Positions 16,275 through 23,653 of a stretch of 49,315 nt of DNA are shown here, in pieces; the first letter of the stretch is position 1; each line of letters opens with the position of its first letter. The notes beneath the pieces are model-generated. The model worked only from the letters and a program-made list of their open reading frames with translations. It was not told the origin of the DNA and ran no database searches. Source of the stretch: a virus; the IMG/VR virus record IMGVR_UViG_3300048930_000661, positions 1 through 49,315 of that record; one strand, given 5' to 3'. The position numbers and the translations under genes were made by a program.

Positions 16275-16882
16275 GCGGATTCCTTGCGGGCCATGCCGCG
16301 GCTGAAGACGCGTTCCAGGTCGGCGAGCGCTTGCTCGACGATGTCGGTGATCTGGGTATAGACGCGGTCGCGGTCGCGCTCGTCGATCTGCGCGGAGACC
16401 AGCGGTGCCAGCGATTCCAGCCGGCGGCGGACGGTGGCGCCCATGTCTGCGGCAGCGGCGCGTACCTGGGCGGCATCCACCAGCTTGCCGATGCGCACCT
16501 CGTAATCGAGCTTGGCTTGCAGGGCCTTGTACTGCTCGTTGGCGGCGCGGGCACGCTGGTAGCGGCTGCCGCCGGAGTCGTCGTCGCCGCTGACACGTGA
16601 GTCGTTGTGGCCGGCCGATGCGAACACCGAGGCGTCCGAGTCCACTGCCGCATCCGCGACCACCTTCGCTGCGCGTTCGGCGGCATGACGCTCGGCAACA
16701 CCGGACTTGGACGGGTCCTGCGTCTGCTCGATTCGCGCCAGGCTTTCGCGCACCTGCACGCGGCCCGTGTCGGTGAGTACCAGCCGACCGGCCAGCTTCA
16801 GTTCGGTGACGTAGCTCGGCCGCCAACCCTTGTACCGGGCGAACTCGCTCAGGCTCAGCGTGCCATCGCCGGACTCAGACAC
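16271..16882 (-). CDS. Terminase small subunit (Nu1-like DNA-packaging protein)
   Basis: The chosen start is GTG 16882 because AAGGGAGG lies five bases upstream; ATG 16900 also exists, and the frame is open through the repeat element beyond that. The 203-residue protein has an N-terminal helix-turn-helix (SLSEFARYKGWRPSYVTELK, as in Nu1) followed by a long helical region for oligomerisation. Small terminases bind the packaging site and load the large subunit. The neighbouring ParB and radical SAM genes separate it from terL, unlike lambda where A follows nu1 directly. Confidence 0.75.
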   Translation of the reverse strand: MSESGDGTLSLSEFARYKGWRPSYVTELKLAGRLVLTDTGRVQVRESLARIEQTQDPSKSGVAERHAAERAAKVVADAAVDSDASVFASAGHNDSRVSGDDDSGGSRYQRARAANEQYKALQAKLDYEVRIGKLVDAAQVRAAAADMGATVRRRLESLAPLVSAQIDERDRDRVYTQITDIVEQALADLERVFSRGMARKESA

Positions 16883-17221
16883 GCCGACCTCCCTTTCCAT
16901 TTTTTTTCGGGAACAGGAATGAAGCGGCGCGCGCGTGCGCGCGACCGCGGCTGTGCGGCGTCCGCCTGCGCCGTGCGGGGACGTGTGCGGGCACGGACGT
17001 GCACGGGACCGCGTGGGCGCTGGCGTGTGCGGCGTGTGCGGGGTGTGCGGGCACACCGCGCGTGGGCGCATGCAGGCGCGCGCCTGCCCGCACGGGCGCG
17101 CACGCACCCGCCCACGGGGGAAACACGAAAACCCCGCACACCCCGCACAAGCGCGGCGCAGAGCCATTCTTGCCCGCACGGGTGCCCGCACGTGTGCGGG
17201 GACTACGCCGCACAAGGCCGG
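16883..17221. repeat. Non-coding GC-rich element with divergent GTGCGG repeats around a palindrome
   Basis: The 339 bases between the primase-helicase and the small terminase contain 13 GTGCGG hexamers: six forward copies at 16953-17050, six reverse copies at 17088-17213, plus one forward at 17194. The turning point is a perfect 16-base palindrome at 17072-17087 (gcaggcgcgcgcctgc). No believable protein is encoded. Lambda's cos lies just upstream of nu1, and phage origins also carry iterons, so this is a candidate cos/terminase-binding region or replication origin. Confidence 0.7.
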
Positions 17222-19621
17222 TCATCGAATGCCTCCACGCGTGCCCTTGACGTGATCCTTCAACCGCTGGACGTACTTGCCGAGCCACACCAGCTCTTTT
17301 TCGCCAGGCGGGCAGGACAGGACGAACAACAAGACGCTGTGCGGGCCGACTTCCTTGATCCCACCCAAGGCAACTTCGTCTGTCACGTAGTAGCGCTTGC
17401 GCACGGCGCGCAAGTTGCGGCGCTTCTCCAACGCACTCACGAATCGCTTCAGTGACGCCGGCTTGACGCCGACCTGCGAGCACCAGGTGCGGTAAGCGTC
17501 GAACCAGTCCTGCGTCAGGCCCGGACACGGGAACTCACCCTTGTCCTCGCCGAACTCATCCACCGAAGTCATCACGCCGGCCACATCGCCGCGCAGGACT
17601 GCGTCGACGAACTCGACCGGGCTGTCCTGGGCGAGGTCTATCAGCTCGCGTTTGGCCTCGGTGTCTGGCGGCATGCTGCCGGGGTTGAATTTGCCGAGTG
17701 GCAGGTTCAGCAGGTAGTCGTGCAAGGCTTCCACGCCACCGGATTCGATTTCCACCATCAGCGATTCGTAGAACTCGGGCGGCTTCTTCGGCGGCGTCCA
17801 CAACACGCAATGGCGGCGGTCGTCCTCTTCCAGCACCACCGGCATGGATTCGTTCGACAGGAACACCAGGTTGACGTGATTGGCTTCCTCGTACGCGGCG
17901 ACGTGCTTGGGATTGATCCGTATCCATGTGCCGGTGATCAGCGTCTTCAGCAGGTTCTTGATGTCGTAGCGCTCTTTCTGCGCGATGACTTCGTCGGCGA
18001 TCATGAACAGCTTTCGGCTGAAGCAATCGTTGTGTTTGTCCTGCAGCGCGCTCTGGTCGAGGATCCGCCCGTACTTTCCGTAGATCGACATCACCGACTC
18101 GAAGAACAGATTCTTGCCGGTGCCCTGCGGGCCGTGGACCACGACCGTGGTCTTCATCTTGGCGCCGGGGTGCTGGATCGGGTAGGCGATCCACTTCAGC
18201 ACCCAGTCGAACAGCTCGCTGCTGTTGCGCTCTCCGCTGCACATGTGGCGCAGGGTGTCCAGCAGTAGGTCGCACGTACCCGGTTTCGGCATGGTCGGCC
18301 AGCCACCCCACAGGTTGCAGGTGACGGCGGTGTCCGTGCAGGCGGGGTCGAAACCGACTTCGTCCAGCCGATGGATGCGGCGGTCCGGATGTTCCTTCCA
18401 GGCCTTGAACAGCTCGGACCGCGCGCACAGGTTGCGCACGTCGGTTTCGCTGACGATGGCATGGTCGACGCCGTCGAACACGCCTTCCTTGCCGCCATAC
18501 AGGGTGGCAAAGCGCGGCAGCAGTTCGTCGAGCGACTGCATCGCTTTCAGCTTGTACCCCGCCCCCCCGGTGGAGGAGGATGAGACGCCGCGCAATTCCG
18601 GAGGCCCCCAGCGGAGTTCCGTGATGCGGGCGGAGACCTGGGCGCGCACGGCGGCGGCGCCTTCGATGGCTTGCAGGTCGTTGAAGTCGGTGAGCTTGCG
18701 GCCGTTGGCTTCGTACGCGGCACGGCGGGCGGCATCGTCCGCGAAGACCGGGCGCATCCACTCGCCCGACACAGCCATGGCCGCGGCGCTGGCGGCGGTC
18801 ACGCCGGGGTTGCCGTCGGTGAAACAATCGTCGTCGGCGCAGACCAGGATGCGGGTTTGCTTCCATCGCTTGCGGAGGGCTTCCGCGACGGGCGGCAGGT
18901 TTCCAGCATCGAAGGCACAGACCACGGGGTAGCCAGTGGCCTCGTGCAGCGAGGCGGCGGTGGCGTAGCCTTCGGCGAGCAGCACGATCCAGTGCGGCTC
19001 GTGGCCGAGCAGGTGGAAATGGCCTTTTTTGGCCAGGCCGGGCGGCCAAAATTCCTTGGCGTGGCGGCCGGATTCCTTCGCTTGCGCGGGCGTGCGCAGG
19101 AATTGCAGGCCGTGCACCTTGCCGGCGGTGTCGTTGAGCTGCAGCACGGCGGTGCCGTGCTCGGTGTACTTCACCCCGTGGCCGATGATGCCCTTGGATG
19201 CGAGGTAGGGCGAATCGCCGTCCGGCAGCAGGCGCGCCCACACGCGGCGCGCGCGCTCAGCGGCGGTTGCGGTTTCTTTCTCGCGCTGGAGTTCCGCAGC
19301 CTTCGCGGCTTCCGCGTACATGCGCTTCATCGCGGCGCGTTGTTCGGGCGTGATGCGGCCGACATCATCCTTGGGCAGGATCACCTTCTGCGCGTGTTTC
19401 TCGTTGCCGCGCCACACGCCGAAACTGCCGACGATCAGGAGGCGGTCAACGGACGGGGACCACTCTTTCAGCAGGTACCAGCCACGCCGCTCGCGCCCGC
19501 CGTCCTGAGTGAACTCGCGCACCGGCTTGTGCGTGCCGATGCGCAGGCCTTCGCCGGGCGGGATGATCAGGCCGGCATCGAGCAATTGACCTAGTACGTC
19601 GTCATAGTTGGCCGCGTGCAT
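17222..19621 (-). CDS. Primase-helicase with TOPRIM and superfamily 3 helicase domains
   Basis: ATG 19621 is chosen because GGAG lies eight bases upstream and it follows the previous stop by one base. The roughly 799-residue protein has a TOPRIM domain near residues 210-290 (VLLAEGYATAASLHEATG with the conserved Glu, then RILVCADDD) and an SF3 helicase near residues 480-620 (Walker A VVHGPQGTGKNLFFES). It would make primers and unwind DNA for phage replication. Phage and plasmid D5/VapE-like proteins share this order. It heads towards the repeat element, a possible origin. Confidence 0.88.
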   Translation of the reverse strand: MHAANYDDVLGQLLDAGLIIPPGEGLRIGTHKPVREFTQDGGRERRGWYLLKEWSPSVDRLLIVGSFGVWRGNEKHAQKVILPKDDVGRITPEQRAAMKRMYAEAAKAAELQREKETATAAERARRVWARLLPDGDSPYLASKGIIGHGVKYTEHGTAVLQLNDTAGKVHGLQFLRTPAQAKESGRHAKEFWPPGLAKKGHFHLLGHEPHWIVLLAEGYATAASLHEATGYPVVCAFDAGNLPPVAEALRKRWKQTRILVCADDDCFTDGNPGVTAASAAAMAVSGEWMRPVFADDAARRAAYEANGRKLTDFNDLQAIEGAAAVRAQVSARITELRWGPPELRGVSSSSTGGAGYKLKAMQSLDELLPRFATLYGGKEGVFDGVDHAIVSETDVRNLCARSELFKAWKEHPDRRIHRLDEVGFDPACTDTAVTCNLWGGWPTMPKPGTCDLLLDTLRHMCSGERNSSELFDWVLKWIAYPIQHPGAKMKTTVVVHGPQGTGKNLFFESVMSIYGKYGRILDQSALQDKHNDCFSRKLFMIADEVIAQKERYDIKNLLKTLITGTWIRINPKHVAAYEEANHVNLVFLSNESMPVVLEEDDRRHCVLWTPPKKPPEFYESLMVEIESGGVEALHDYLLNLPLGKFNPGSMPPDTEAKRELIDLAQDSPVEFVDAVLRGDVAGVMTSVDEFGEDKGEFPCPGLTQDWFDAYRTWCSQVGVKPASLKRFVSALEKRRNLRAVRKRYYVTDEVALGGIKEVGPHSVLLFVLSCPPGEKELVWLGKYVQRLKDHVKGTRGGIR

Positions 19622-19622
19622 T

Positions 19623-19841
19623 TCAGTAACTCCGCGACCCACTGACTACACAGAAAATGCGCCTCTCATTACCCGCTACGCCCCCCCCAAGGGGAGGACC
19701 CACATCCGGCCCGCTCAAATCCAACTTCGCGCGCGCCGCGCCGCCATACCTCGCATGCGCGAAGCTCTTCCCGCATCCCTGGGGGAGCGGGGGCAAGACG
19801 GGACTGGGAAGCCCGCGCGAAGGCGCACACATTGGCCTCAT
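19623..19841 (-). CDS. Hypothetical small protein
   Basis: A 72-residue frame starts at ATG 19841 in an ATGA overlap with the preceding gene and stops one base before the primase ATG. It is rich in Gly/Pro/Arg, with CGKSFAHARYGG in the middle. The gapless fit on both sides argues it is real. Its function is unknown and no family is recognised. Confidence 0.5.
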   Translation of the reverse strand: MRPMCAPSRGLPSPVLPPLPQGCGKSFAHARYGGAARAKLDLSGPDVGPPLGGGVAGNERRIFCVVSGSRSY

Positions 19842-20035
19842 GCGGACAGATCGAATTCCTGCTGTGGATGCTTGCGGTAAGGCGCAAGGGCCAATTCCCG
19901 TTCCAAGGCTGCAGCTCGCTCGGGAGCTACAGGCGCATCCGAGAGCAGTAGACCCATGCACTCGCTGAGGCGTTGCGCCGTGCCGGGATAGCCCGGCTTG
20001 TGTACTGCGCGATACTGGCGTCGCGCGGCTGGCAT
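19838..20035 (-). CDS. Hypothetical small protein
   Basis: A 65-residue protein (MPAARRQYRAVHKPGYPG...) with an AGGTGA ribosome binding site just before ATG 20035. It contains ECMGLLLSDAPVAPERAAAL and a short helical C terminus. No family is recognised. It is part of the leftward early operon. Confidence 0.55.
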   Translation of the reverse strand: MPAARRQYRAVHKPGYPGTAQRLSECMGLLLSDAPVAPERAAALERELALAPYRKHPQQEFDLSA

Positions 20036-20038
20036 GCG

Positions 20039-20269
20039 TCACCTGCGCCCCCATGTTCCGAGGTGCGTCGCCCTAGCCTCTGCGACCCTCTGGCAATCCA
20101 TGCATAACCGCGCACCATCCGCGGTGCGGTGCGGTGCGATGGGTTCCCCGCAGCCGTCATCCTCGCAATGGGTCAAGCCTTCGGGCCTTGCCCGCCGTGC
20201 ATGCGCTGCCACCGCATCGCTTGCCCGGTCAGCGGCCAATTGCTGGGCTTCATCCAAGCGATCAGCCAT
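20039..20269 (-). CDS. TraR/DksA-type C4 zinc-finger protein
   Basis: From ATG 20269 this is a 76-residue protein with an N-terminal helix (MADRLDEAQQLAADRASD) and a CxxxxC...CxxC cluster: CEDDGCGEPIAPHR and LCMDCQ. Short TraR/DksA relatives are common in phages. Some bind the RNA polymerase secondary channel and mimic ppGpp plus DksA, others are uncharacterised. GTG 20278 is an alternative start. It overlaps the CII-like gene's end. Confidence 0.8.
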   Translation of the reverse strand: MADRLDEAQQLAADRASDAVAAHARRARPEGLTHCEDDGCGEPIAPHRTADGARLCMDCQRVAEARATHLGTWGRR

Positions 20270-20723
20270 CGCTGGCACCCGCCGGCTGGGCCATTCCTTC
20301 CAACCTCTTGACCAGTGCCGCGATCCGCTCTTGCGCGCAATAAGCGGACGCCTTGATCGACGAAAGCTCCTGCTGCGTCAAATCCCGGTCAACTAATGCG
20401 AGATGAACCGCTTGCCCCAGGTCCCCATTGCGAGCCCATACCGAAGCGATCAGCTCCAACACCGCCATATCGTCCGCCGGCTCGCCATCAGCCATCGGAA
20501 CAAACACGCCAGCGAATTCCGCACAGAGCGCATGCAATGGCCGCAGGTCTCCCGATAGCGTCAAGGCCCTGCGAAGATCACGCACGGACGCCAGATGCGT
20601 CGCGCACTCCGGGTTGGCCTTGTTGCGCAATACCGCAGCGGACATCCCCATCCGAGGCGCAAGCGATTCGCTCCCGCCGGGGTAGTCGTGCACCAACGCG
20701 TGGAAAGCGTCCTCCACGTTCAC
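20262..20723 (-). CDS. CII-like phage regulatory protein
   Basis: A 153-residue protein starting GTG 20723 (GTGA overlap). It has the pattern of the phage regulatory CII family: an N-terminal segment FHALVHDYPGGSESLAPRMG, then AAVLRNKANPECATHLASV containing the helix-turn-helix, and a helical C terminus. It probably activates or represses early or lysogeny promoters. It lies two genes after the Cro-like gene, as CII does in lambdoid maps. Confidence 0.8.
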   Translation of the reverse strand: MNVEDAFHALVHDYPGGSESLAPRMGMSAAVLRNKANPECATHLASVRDLRRALTLSGDLRPLHALCAEFAGVFVPMADGEPADDMAVLELIASVWARNGDLGQAVHLALVDRDLTQQELSSIKASAYCAQERIAALVKRLEGMAQPAGASDG

Positions 20724-20974
20724 GGGGCGGCCGACCGAACGTGGTTTGAGCTGCCGCCTTGCGGGACGCTGCAGCCATGCACAACGTCCTGCCCTTCCCC
20801 GTCCGCCTGGCCTTCACCCCGCTCCGCGCGTTCCACGCTGAGCGGGGCATAGGCGAAACAGTGGCGATGCTTTTCCAGGTGACGTTCGATCACCCACAAT
20901 ACCGCCGCGCCCACCATGACCAGGGTCAGCAGCAGCGCTGCGAATGTAAAGACGGGGCGCAGGAATGAACGCAT
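20720..20974 (-). CDS. Small membrane protein in the early left operon
   Basis: An 84-residue protein from ATG 20974 (TGATG overlap with the Cro-like gene) with one strong membrane segment at residues about 8-30 and a basic, hydrophilic C terminus. The AGGTGG just upstream suits this start. No family is recognised. A role in superinfection or host membrane function is possible. Confidence 0.6.
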   Translation of the reverse strand: MRSFLRPVFTFAALLLTLVMVGAAVLWVIERHLEKHRHCFAYAPLSVERAERGEGQADGEGQDVVHGCSVPQGGSSNHVRSAAP

Positions 20975-21222
20975 CACGCCACCTGCCCGGCTTCAGGCCG
21001 CCCGCCAATCGCAGCAGGCGGTTCGCCAAACACATCAGGCCGCAGTTCGTAACGCGTAACACTGCCTGCGGTCGCCCGCTCGATGGCCACGCACCTTTCC
21101 ACGGGCACCCGGCCAGCCTGACGCCAGCCGGAAATGCTGGGCGACTTGATATCCAAAGCGTCGGCCAGCGCCTGCTGGCTCCCGACGGCCTCGATTGCGC
21201 GATTCAGAGGGTCTTCACTCAT
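20974..21222 (-). CDS. Cro/YdaS-like DNA-binding repressor
   Basis: An 82-residue protein with a YdaS-type helix-turn-helix: LNRAIEAVGSQQALADALD then IKSPSISGWRQAGRVP. It is divergent from the CI-type gene across a 76-base operator region, the classic immunity arrangement. It probably binds the TTAGG-N5-CCTAA sites and opposes CI. There is no clear ribosome binding site before ATG 21222. Confidence 0.85.
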   Translation of the reverse strand: MSEDPLNRAIEAVGSQQALADALDIKSPSISGWRQAGRVPVERCVAIERATAGSVTRYELRPDVFGEPPAAIGGRPEAGQVA

Positions 21223-21229
21223 GCGGACT

Positions 21230-21260
21230 ATTTTAGGTCTGTCCTAATATTGTTTGTCAA
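21230..21260 (-). promoter_or_regulatory. Candidate leftward early promoter (PR-like, for the Cro-like operon)
   Basis: A perfect -35 TTGACA lies at 21260-21255 on the minus strand and TAAAAT at 21235-21230. The 19-base spacing is longer than ideal. Two operators overlap it, one touching each hexamer, so repressor binding would block polymerase. Confidence 0.6.
21233..21247. promoter_or_regulatory. Repressor operator 1
   Basis: TTAGGTCTGTCCTAA is a perfect match to the shared dyad TTAGG-N5-CCTAA and overlaps the -10 of the leftward promoter. Confidence 0.75.
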
Positions 21261-21274
21261 TAGGGCATTCCTAA
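21260..21274. promoter_or_regulatory. Repressor operator 2
   Basis: ATAGGGCATTCCTAA differs at one position from the TTAGG-N5-CCTAA dyad and abuts the -35 of the leftward promoter. Confidence 0.7.
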
Positions 21275-21291
21275 TTCGCAGCGCGGGAACA

Positions 21292-21306
21292 TTAGGGAAT
21301 GCCTAA
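21292..21306. promoter_or_regulatory. Repressor operator 3, over the repressor start codon
   Basis: TTAGGGAATGCCTAA is a perfect dyad that includes the ATG of the repressor gene (21299-21301). Binding here would shut the repressor's own expression. The gene also lacks a normal leader ribosome binding site. Confidence 0.75.
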
Positions 21307-22018
21307 GACAAAGCACGCGACTACCAAAGAAAATCTGGCCTTCGGCCACCGGCTAGTGGAACTTCTGGCCAAGTCCGGCCGCGCACGGCATGGGGCCGGC
21401 ACCTACCTCGCCAACCGCTACAAGGTCAGCACAGTGACCGCGAATGATTGGCTCAACGGCCGCTTCCGGCCCGCCACAGACCTGGCACGGCGCATCGCTG
21501 AAGACCACGGCGCGTCATTCGATGAACTCTACTTCGGCGATAAGGCCAGCAATGCCAAACCCGCCGGCTATGGCGTGCAGGAAGCTCCAGACGGATACGC
21601 CGCGGGCTCGATTGCATTTACGGAGGCTAGAGGTTCGTGCGGAGGCGGCAGCATCAACTGGGATGACGAAGCGCGGTCGCCATTAATCAAGGAGCCGGGA
21701 TGGTTCCGCCGTTACAAGGTAAAGCCGGAAAATGCGCTGGCAATCTGGGCCGACGGGGAAAGCATGGCGGAGTTCATCGTCGATGGTGACATCGTGATTT
21801 TTGACAAGTCAAAAACACGTCCGAGGTCCGGCGCGATTTTCCTCATCGAACATCCGGATGGCCTGAAAATCAAACGCATCAGGCGCGGCATTGACGGAAG
21901 CTGGGTGCTGGAAAGCGACAACCTCGACAAGAAGCGATTCCCCGATGAAATCATTGGCCCGGACCAAGCTGAGCTGCTGAAAATCCACGGAGAATTCATC
22001 TACCGCCAAGGGGGCTGA
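21299..22018 (+). CDS. CI-type repressor with S24 (LexA-like) peptidase domain
   Basis: A 239-residue protein with an N-terminal helix-turn-helix region (LANRYKVSTVTANDWLNGRF) and a C-terminal S24 peptidase/dimerisation domain. The catalytic Ser is S155 in ADGESMAEF, and the Lys lies in GLKIKRI at about 190-192. An Ala-Gly (KPAGYG, near residue 90) is a likely self-cleavage site, giving induction by RecA during DNA damage. It keeps the prophage silent by binding the TTAGG-N5-CCTAA sites on both flanks. The start lies inside operator 3, and the message may be nearly leaderless as in lambda PRM. Confidence 0.9.
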   Translation: MPKTKHATTKENLAFGHRLVELLAKSGRARHGAGTYLANRYKVSTVTANDWLNGRFRPATDLARRIAEDHGASFDELYFGDKASNAKPAGYGVQEAPDGYAAGSIAFTEARGSCGGGSINWDDEARSPLIKEPGWFRRYKVKPENALAIWADGESMAEFIVDGDIVIFDKSKTRPRSGAIFLIEHPDGLKIKRIRRGIDGSWVLESDNLDKKRFPDEIIGPDQAELLKIHGEFIYRQGG

Positions 22019-22019
22019 G

Positions 22020-22640
22020 ATGGGTGCGATTCGTGAGTGCCTGAAATGCGGCTTCGCCAACAAGCAGGCCACCGGGGACACGAACGAAGAATGCCCGCAA
22101 TGCAGTGCAATCTACAGCCGCGTTGCATTGCAGATGGCGAAGGCCGCTGCCACGTCAAGCGGGTCGGTGAAAGCTGCGCCAGGCAACCCCGGAACTGCTG
22201 CGACGATCATTGCCGCCATCATCGTCTACATCTTGTTCCGCTCGTGTTCTTCCGACACGCCCTCGCCCACTCCGGCAACACCACCAGCCGCACCCACCAC
22301 TGCAGCATCAACCAATTCCTCCGCCGCTTCGGCGGCACCAATTCGCGTGACCGCATCCGAATTGTTCGATGCCTACAACGCAAACGAAATCAGTGCGGAC
22401 ATGGAATATCGCGGAAGGGCGCTGATCGTCTCCGGGGCAATTCAGAGCATCGATGCGGGGTTGACTGGCGGCGCCATTGTTTCTCTTGCGACGATCAATG
22501 AATTCATGCCCGTGCGAGCGAGCGGCCTGCGCCCAGGATTGGCTGCCACCCTAAGAAAGGGCCAATCGTTGACCGTGTTGTGCATCGGGGAAGGCGCAAC
22601 GGGAGGCTCCCCGTGGCTCGCAGATTGCACCATCGATTAA
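22020..22640 (+). CDS. Zinc-ribbon membrane protein with tRNA_anti-like (OB-fold) domain
   Basis: A 206-residue protein one base after the repressor gene, with AGGGGG upstream. The N terminus has a zinc ribbon (CLKCGF...CPQC), then a membrane segment (residues about 58-74), a low-complexity Ser/Thr/Pro/Ala linker, and a C-terminal domain starting TASELFDAYNANEISADM that resembles the tRNA_anti-like/OB fold of exported proteins. It is probably co-expressed with the repressor in the lysogen, so it may alter the host surface or exclude other phages. Function is not known. Confidence 0.7.
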   Translation: MGAIRECLKCGFANKQATGDTNEECPQCSAIYSRVALQMAKAAATSSGSVKAAPGNPGTAATIIAAIIVYILFRSCSSDTPSPTPATPPAAPTTAASTNSSAASAAPIRVTASELFDAYNANEISADMEYRGRALIVSGAIQSIDAGLTGGAIVSLATINEFMPVRASGLRPGLAATLRKGQSLTVLCIGEGATGGSPWLADCTID

Positions 22641-22644
22641 ATTA

Positions 22645-22659
22645 TTAGGCATGACCTAT
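22645..22659. promoter_or_regulatory. Repressor operator 4
   Basis: TTAGGCATGACCTAT matches the shared dyad at all but its last base and abuts the -35 of the rightward promoter. Confidence 0.7.
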
Positions 22660-22687
22660 TGACATCCATTAGGTAGTACCTAATTAT
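22659..22687 (+). promoter_or_regulatory. Rightward early promoter (PL-like)
   Basis: TTGACA at 22659-22664 is followed after 16-17 bases by TAATTAT (22681-22687). Operator 5 fills the spacer and operator 4 abuts the -35. It should drive the rightward operon (22.8 kb onwards), including the DGR. Confidence 0.7.
22669..22683. promoter_or_regulatory. Repressor operator 5
   Basis: TTAGGTAGTACCTAA is a perfect dyad lying between the -35 and -10 of the rightward promoter. Confidence 0.75.
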
Positions 22688-22688
22688 T

Positions 22689-22789
22689 GCTCTGCCAGGC
22701 ACCCGTCTGGCAGGGCACCCGGGATCGTTGGCCACCCCCTGACCAGCATTCCGGCGCCAAGGCAGTCCGCGTCCCCGGCCTGCCTTGGC
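22689..22789 (+). promoter_or_regulatory. Untranslated leader with two RNA hairpins
   Basis: Directly after the rightward promoter, 22689-22716 folds into a ten-pair stem (with one G-U pair) and an eight-base loop. Then 22756-22765 and 22780-22789 (gccaaggcag / ctgccttggc) form a perfect ten-pair stem with a 14-base loop. Neither has a U-tract. Two hairpins at this place resemble antitermination or attenuation leaders, such as put RNA of phage HK022; that parallel is inference. Confidence 0.5.
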
Positions 22790-22815
22790 AGCCCTCCACC
22801 ACGTGGAGGCGGTCA

Positions 22816-23214
22816 ATGCTTACCTACCTGTCCCTCGCGCTAAGCCTGATTGCGCTCGCGCTCAACGCATACGTGCTGGTCGTGAACCGCCGTCGGCACG
22901 CGGCAGCACTGCTCGTGGAGGGCTATGCCAGTGCGGCCGCGGTGCACTCCGCCACCGGCCGGCCCGTCGTCGTCGCGCCCGATCCGTGGGTCGAAACCAT
23001 CCGCGCCTGGCTTGAAACCGACTGCACCGCGCCGCTGACCACCCACGCCATCCTTGATGGGGCGCTGCCCGGCACACCTGCCACGCGATCCGCGTCAATG
23101 CGCATCACGGCCGCCATGAACGCCCTGGGCTACCGCGCCAGCCGCGTACGCCTGCCAAACCAGCCAACGCCAACCCGCGTATTCCAGCGTGCGCAGATGG
23201 GCGGCACCGCATGA
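22816..23214 (+). CDS. Membrane-anchored protein with TOPRIM-fragment and VapE-C-terminus-like text
   Basis: From ATG 22816 (GGAGGCGG upstream) this is a 132-residue protein. An N-terminal membrane segment (residues about 3-22) is followed by LLVEGYASAAAVHSATGRPV, which closely matches the TOPRIM text of this phage's own primase (LLAEGYATAASLHEATGYPV), but the later acidic TOPRIM motif is missing. The C terminus (THAILDGALPG...MNALGYRASRVRL) resembles the end of VapE-like replication proteins. It looks like a recombined remnant reused as a small membrane protein; the role is unknown. Confidence 0.6.
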   Translation: MLTYLSLALSLIALALNAYVLVVNRRRHAAALLVEGYASAAAVHSATGRPVVVAPDPWVETIRAWLETDCTAPLTTHAILDGALPGTPATRSASMRITAAMNALGYRASRVRLPNQPTPTRVFQRAQMGGTA

Positions 23215-23540
23215 ATGCCTTCGCCACCCTCAGCCTGACCCCAGACACCGTGCGCGTGGCTGGCAAGCCGCTCGACCTGACCGCAATGGAATATGCGCTC
23301 CTTCGGGCACTGGTCGCCACGCAGGCGAATGCCGGTCGCGACATGACCACTCTCCAGGCGCTGGAACTCGCTTTGGACGAAGCCTTCCCGCAGCGCAAGG
23401 ACGCAGCGTCGAACGTCACTCAGGTCATGCTTAGCCGCATCCGTCGGAAGCTGCGCGATGCGCAGGCTGGCGTGGATATCCAATCCGTGCGAGGGCGCGG
23501 CTACATGCTGCGCGCGGCCCTGCCGGAGCCACGGGCATGA
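23211..23540 (+). CDS. Stand-alone OmpR/PhoB-type winged-helix protein
   Basis: A 109-residue protein that is essentially only the effector domain of a response regulator: PLDLTAMEYALLRALV, then NVTQVMLSRIRRKLRD (recognition helix) and the wing VRGRGYMLRA. No receiver domain is present. It overlaps the previous gene (ATGA). It may regulate phage or host promoters independently of a sensor kinase. Confidence 0.75.
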   Translation: MNAFATLSLTPDTVRVAGKPLDLTAMEYALLRALVATQANAGRDMTTLQALELALDEAFPQRKDAASNVTQVMLSRIRRKLRDAQAGVDIQSVRGRGYMLRAALPEPRA

Positions 23541-23653
23541 AGCGCCTGGCCGGTCGGATCATGGCCATCGACACCATCAACGCCGCCATTGTGCTGGGGG
23601 CCATTGGTGCGCTGATCGTGGGCGCAGGCCGCGTGGCGGGCGTGATCGCATGA
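23537..23653 (+). CDS. Very small membrane protein
   Basis: A 38-residue protein (MKRLAGRIMAIDTINAA...) with a single hydrophobic segment (AAIVLGAIGALIVGAG). It overlaps both neighbours as ATGA. The function is unknown. Confidence 0.5.
   Translation: MKRLAGRIMAIDTINAAIVLGAIGALIVGAGRVAGVIA

Noticed and set aside
19669-19887. 72-codon minus-strand frame near the primase start
   Set aside because: No ribosome binding site. The alternative frame 19841-19623, with overlaps at both ends, is the better candidate.
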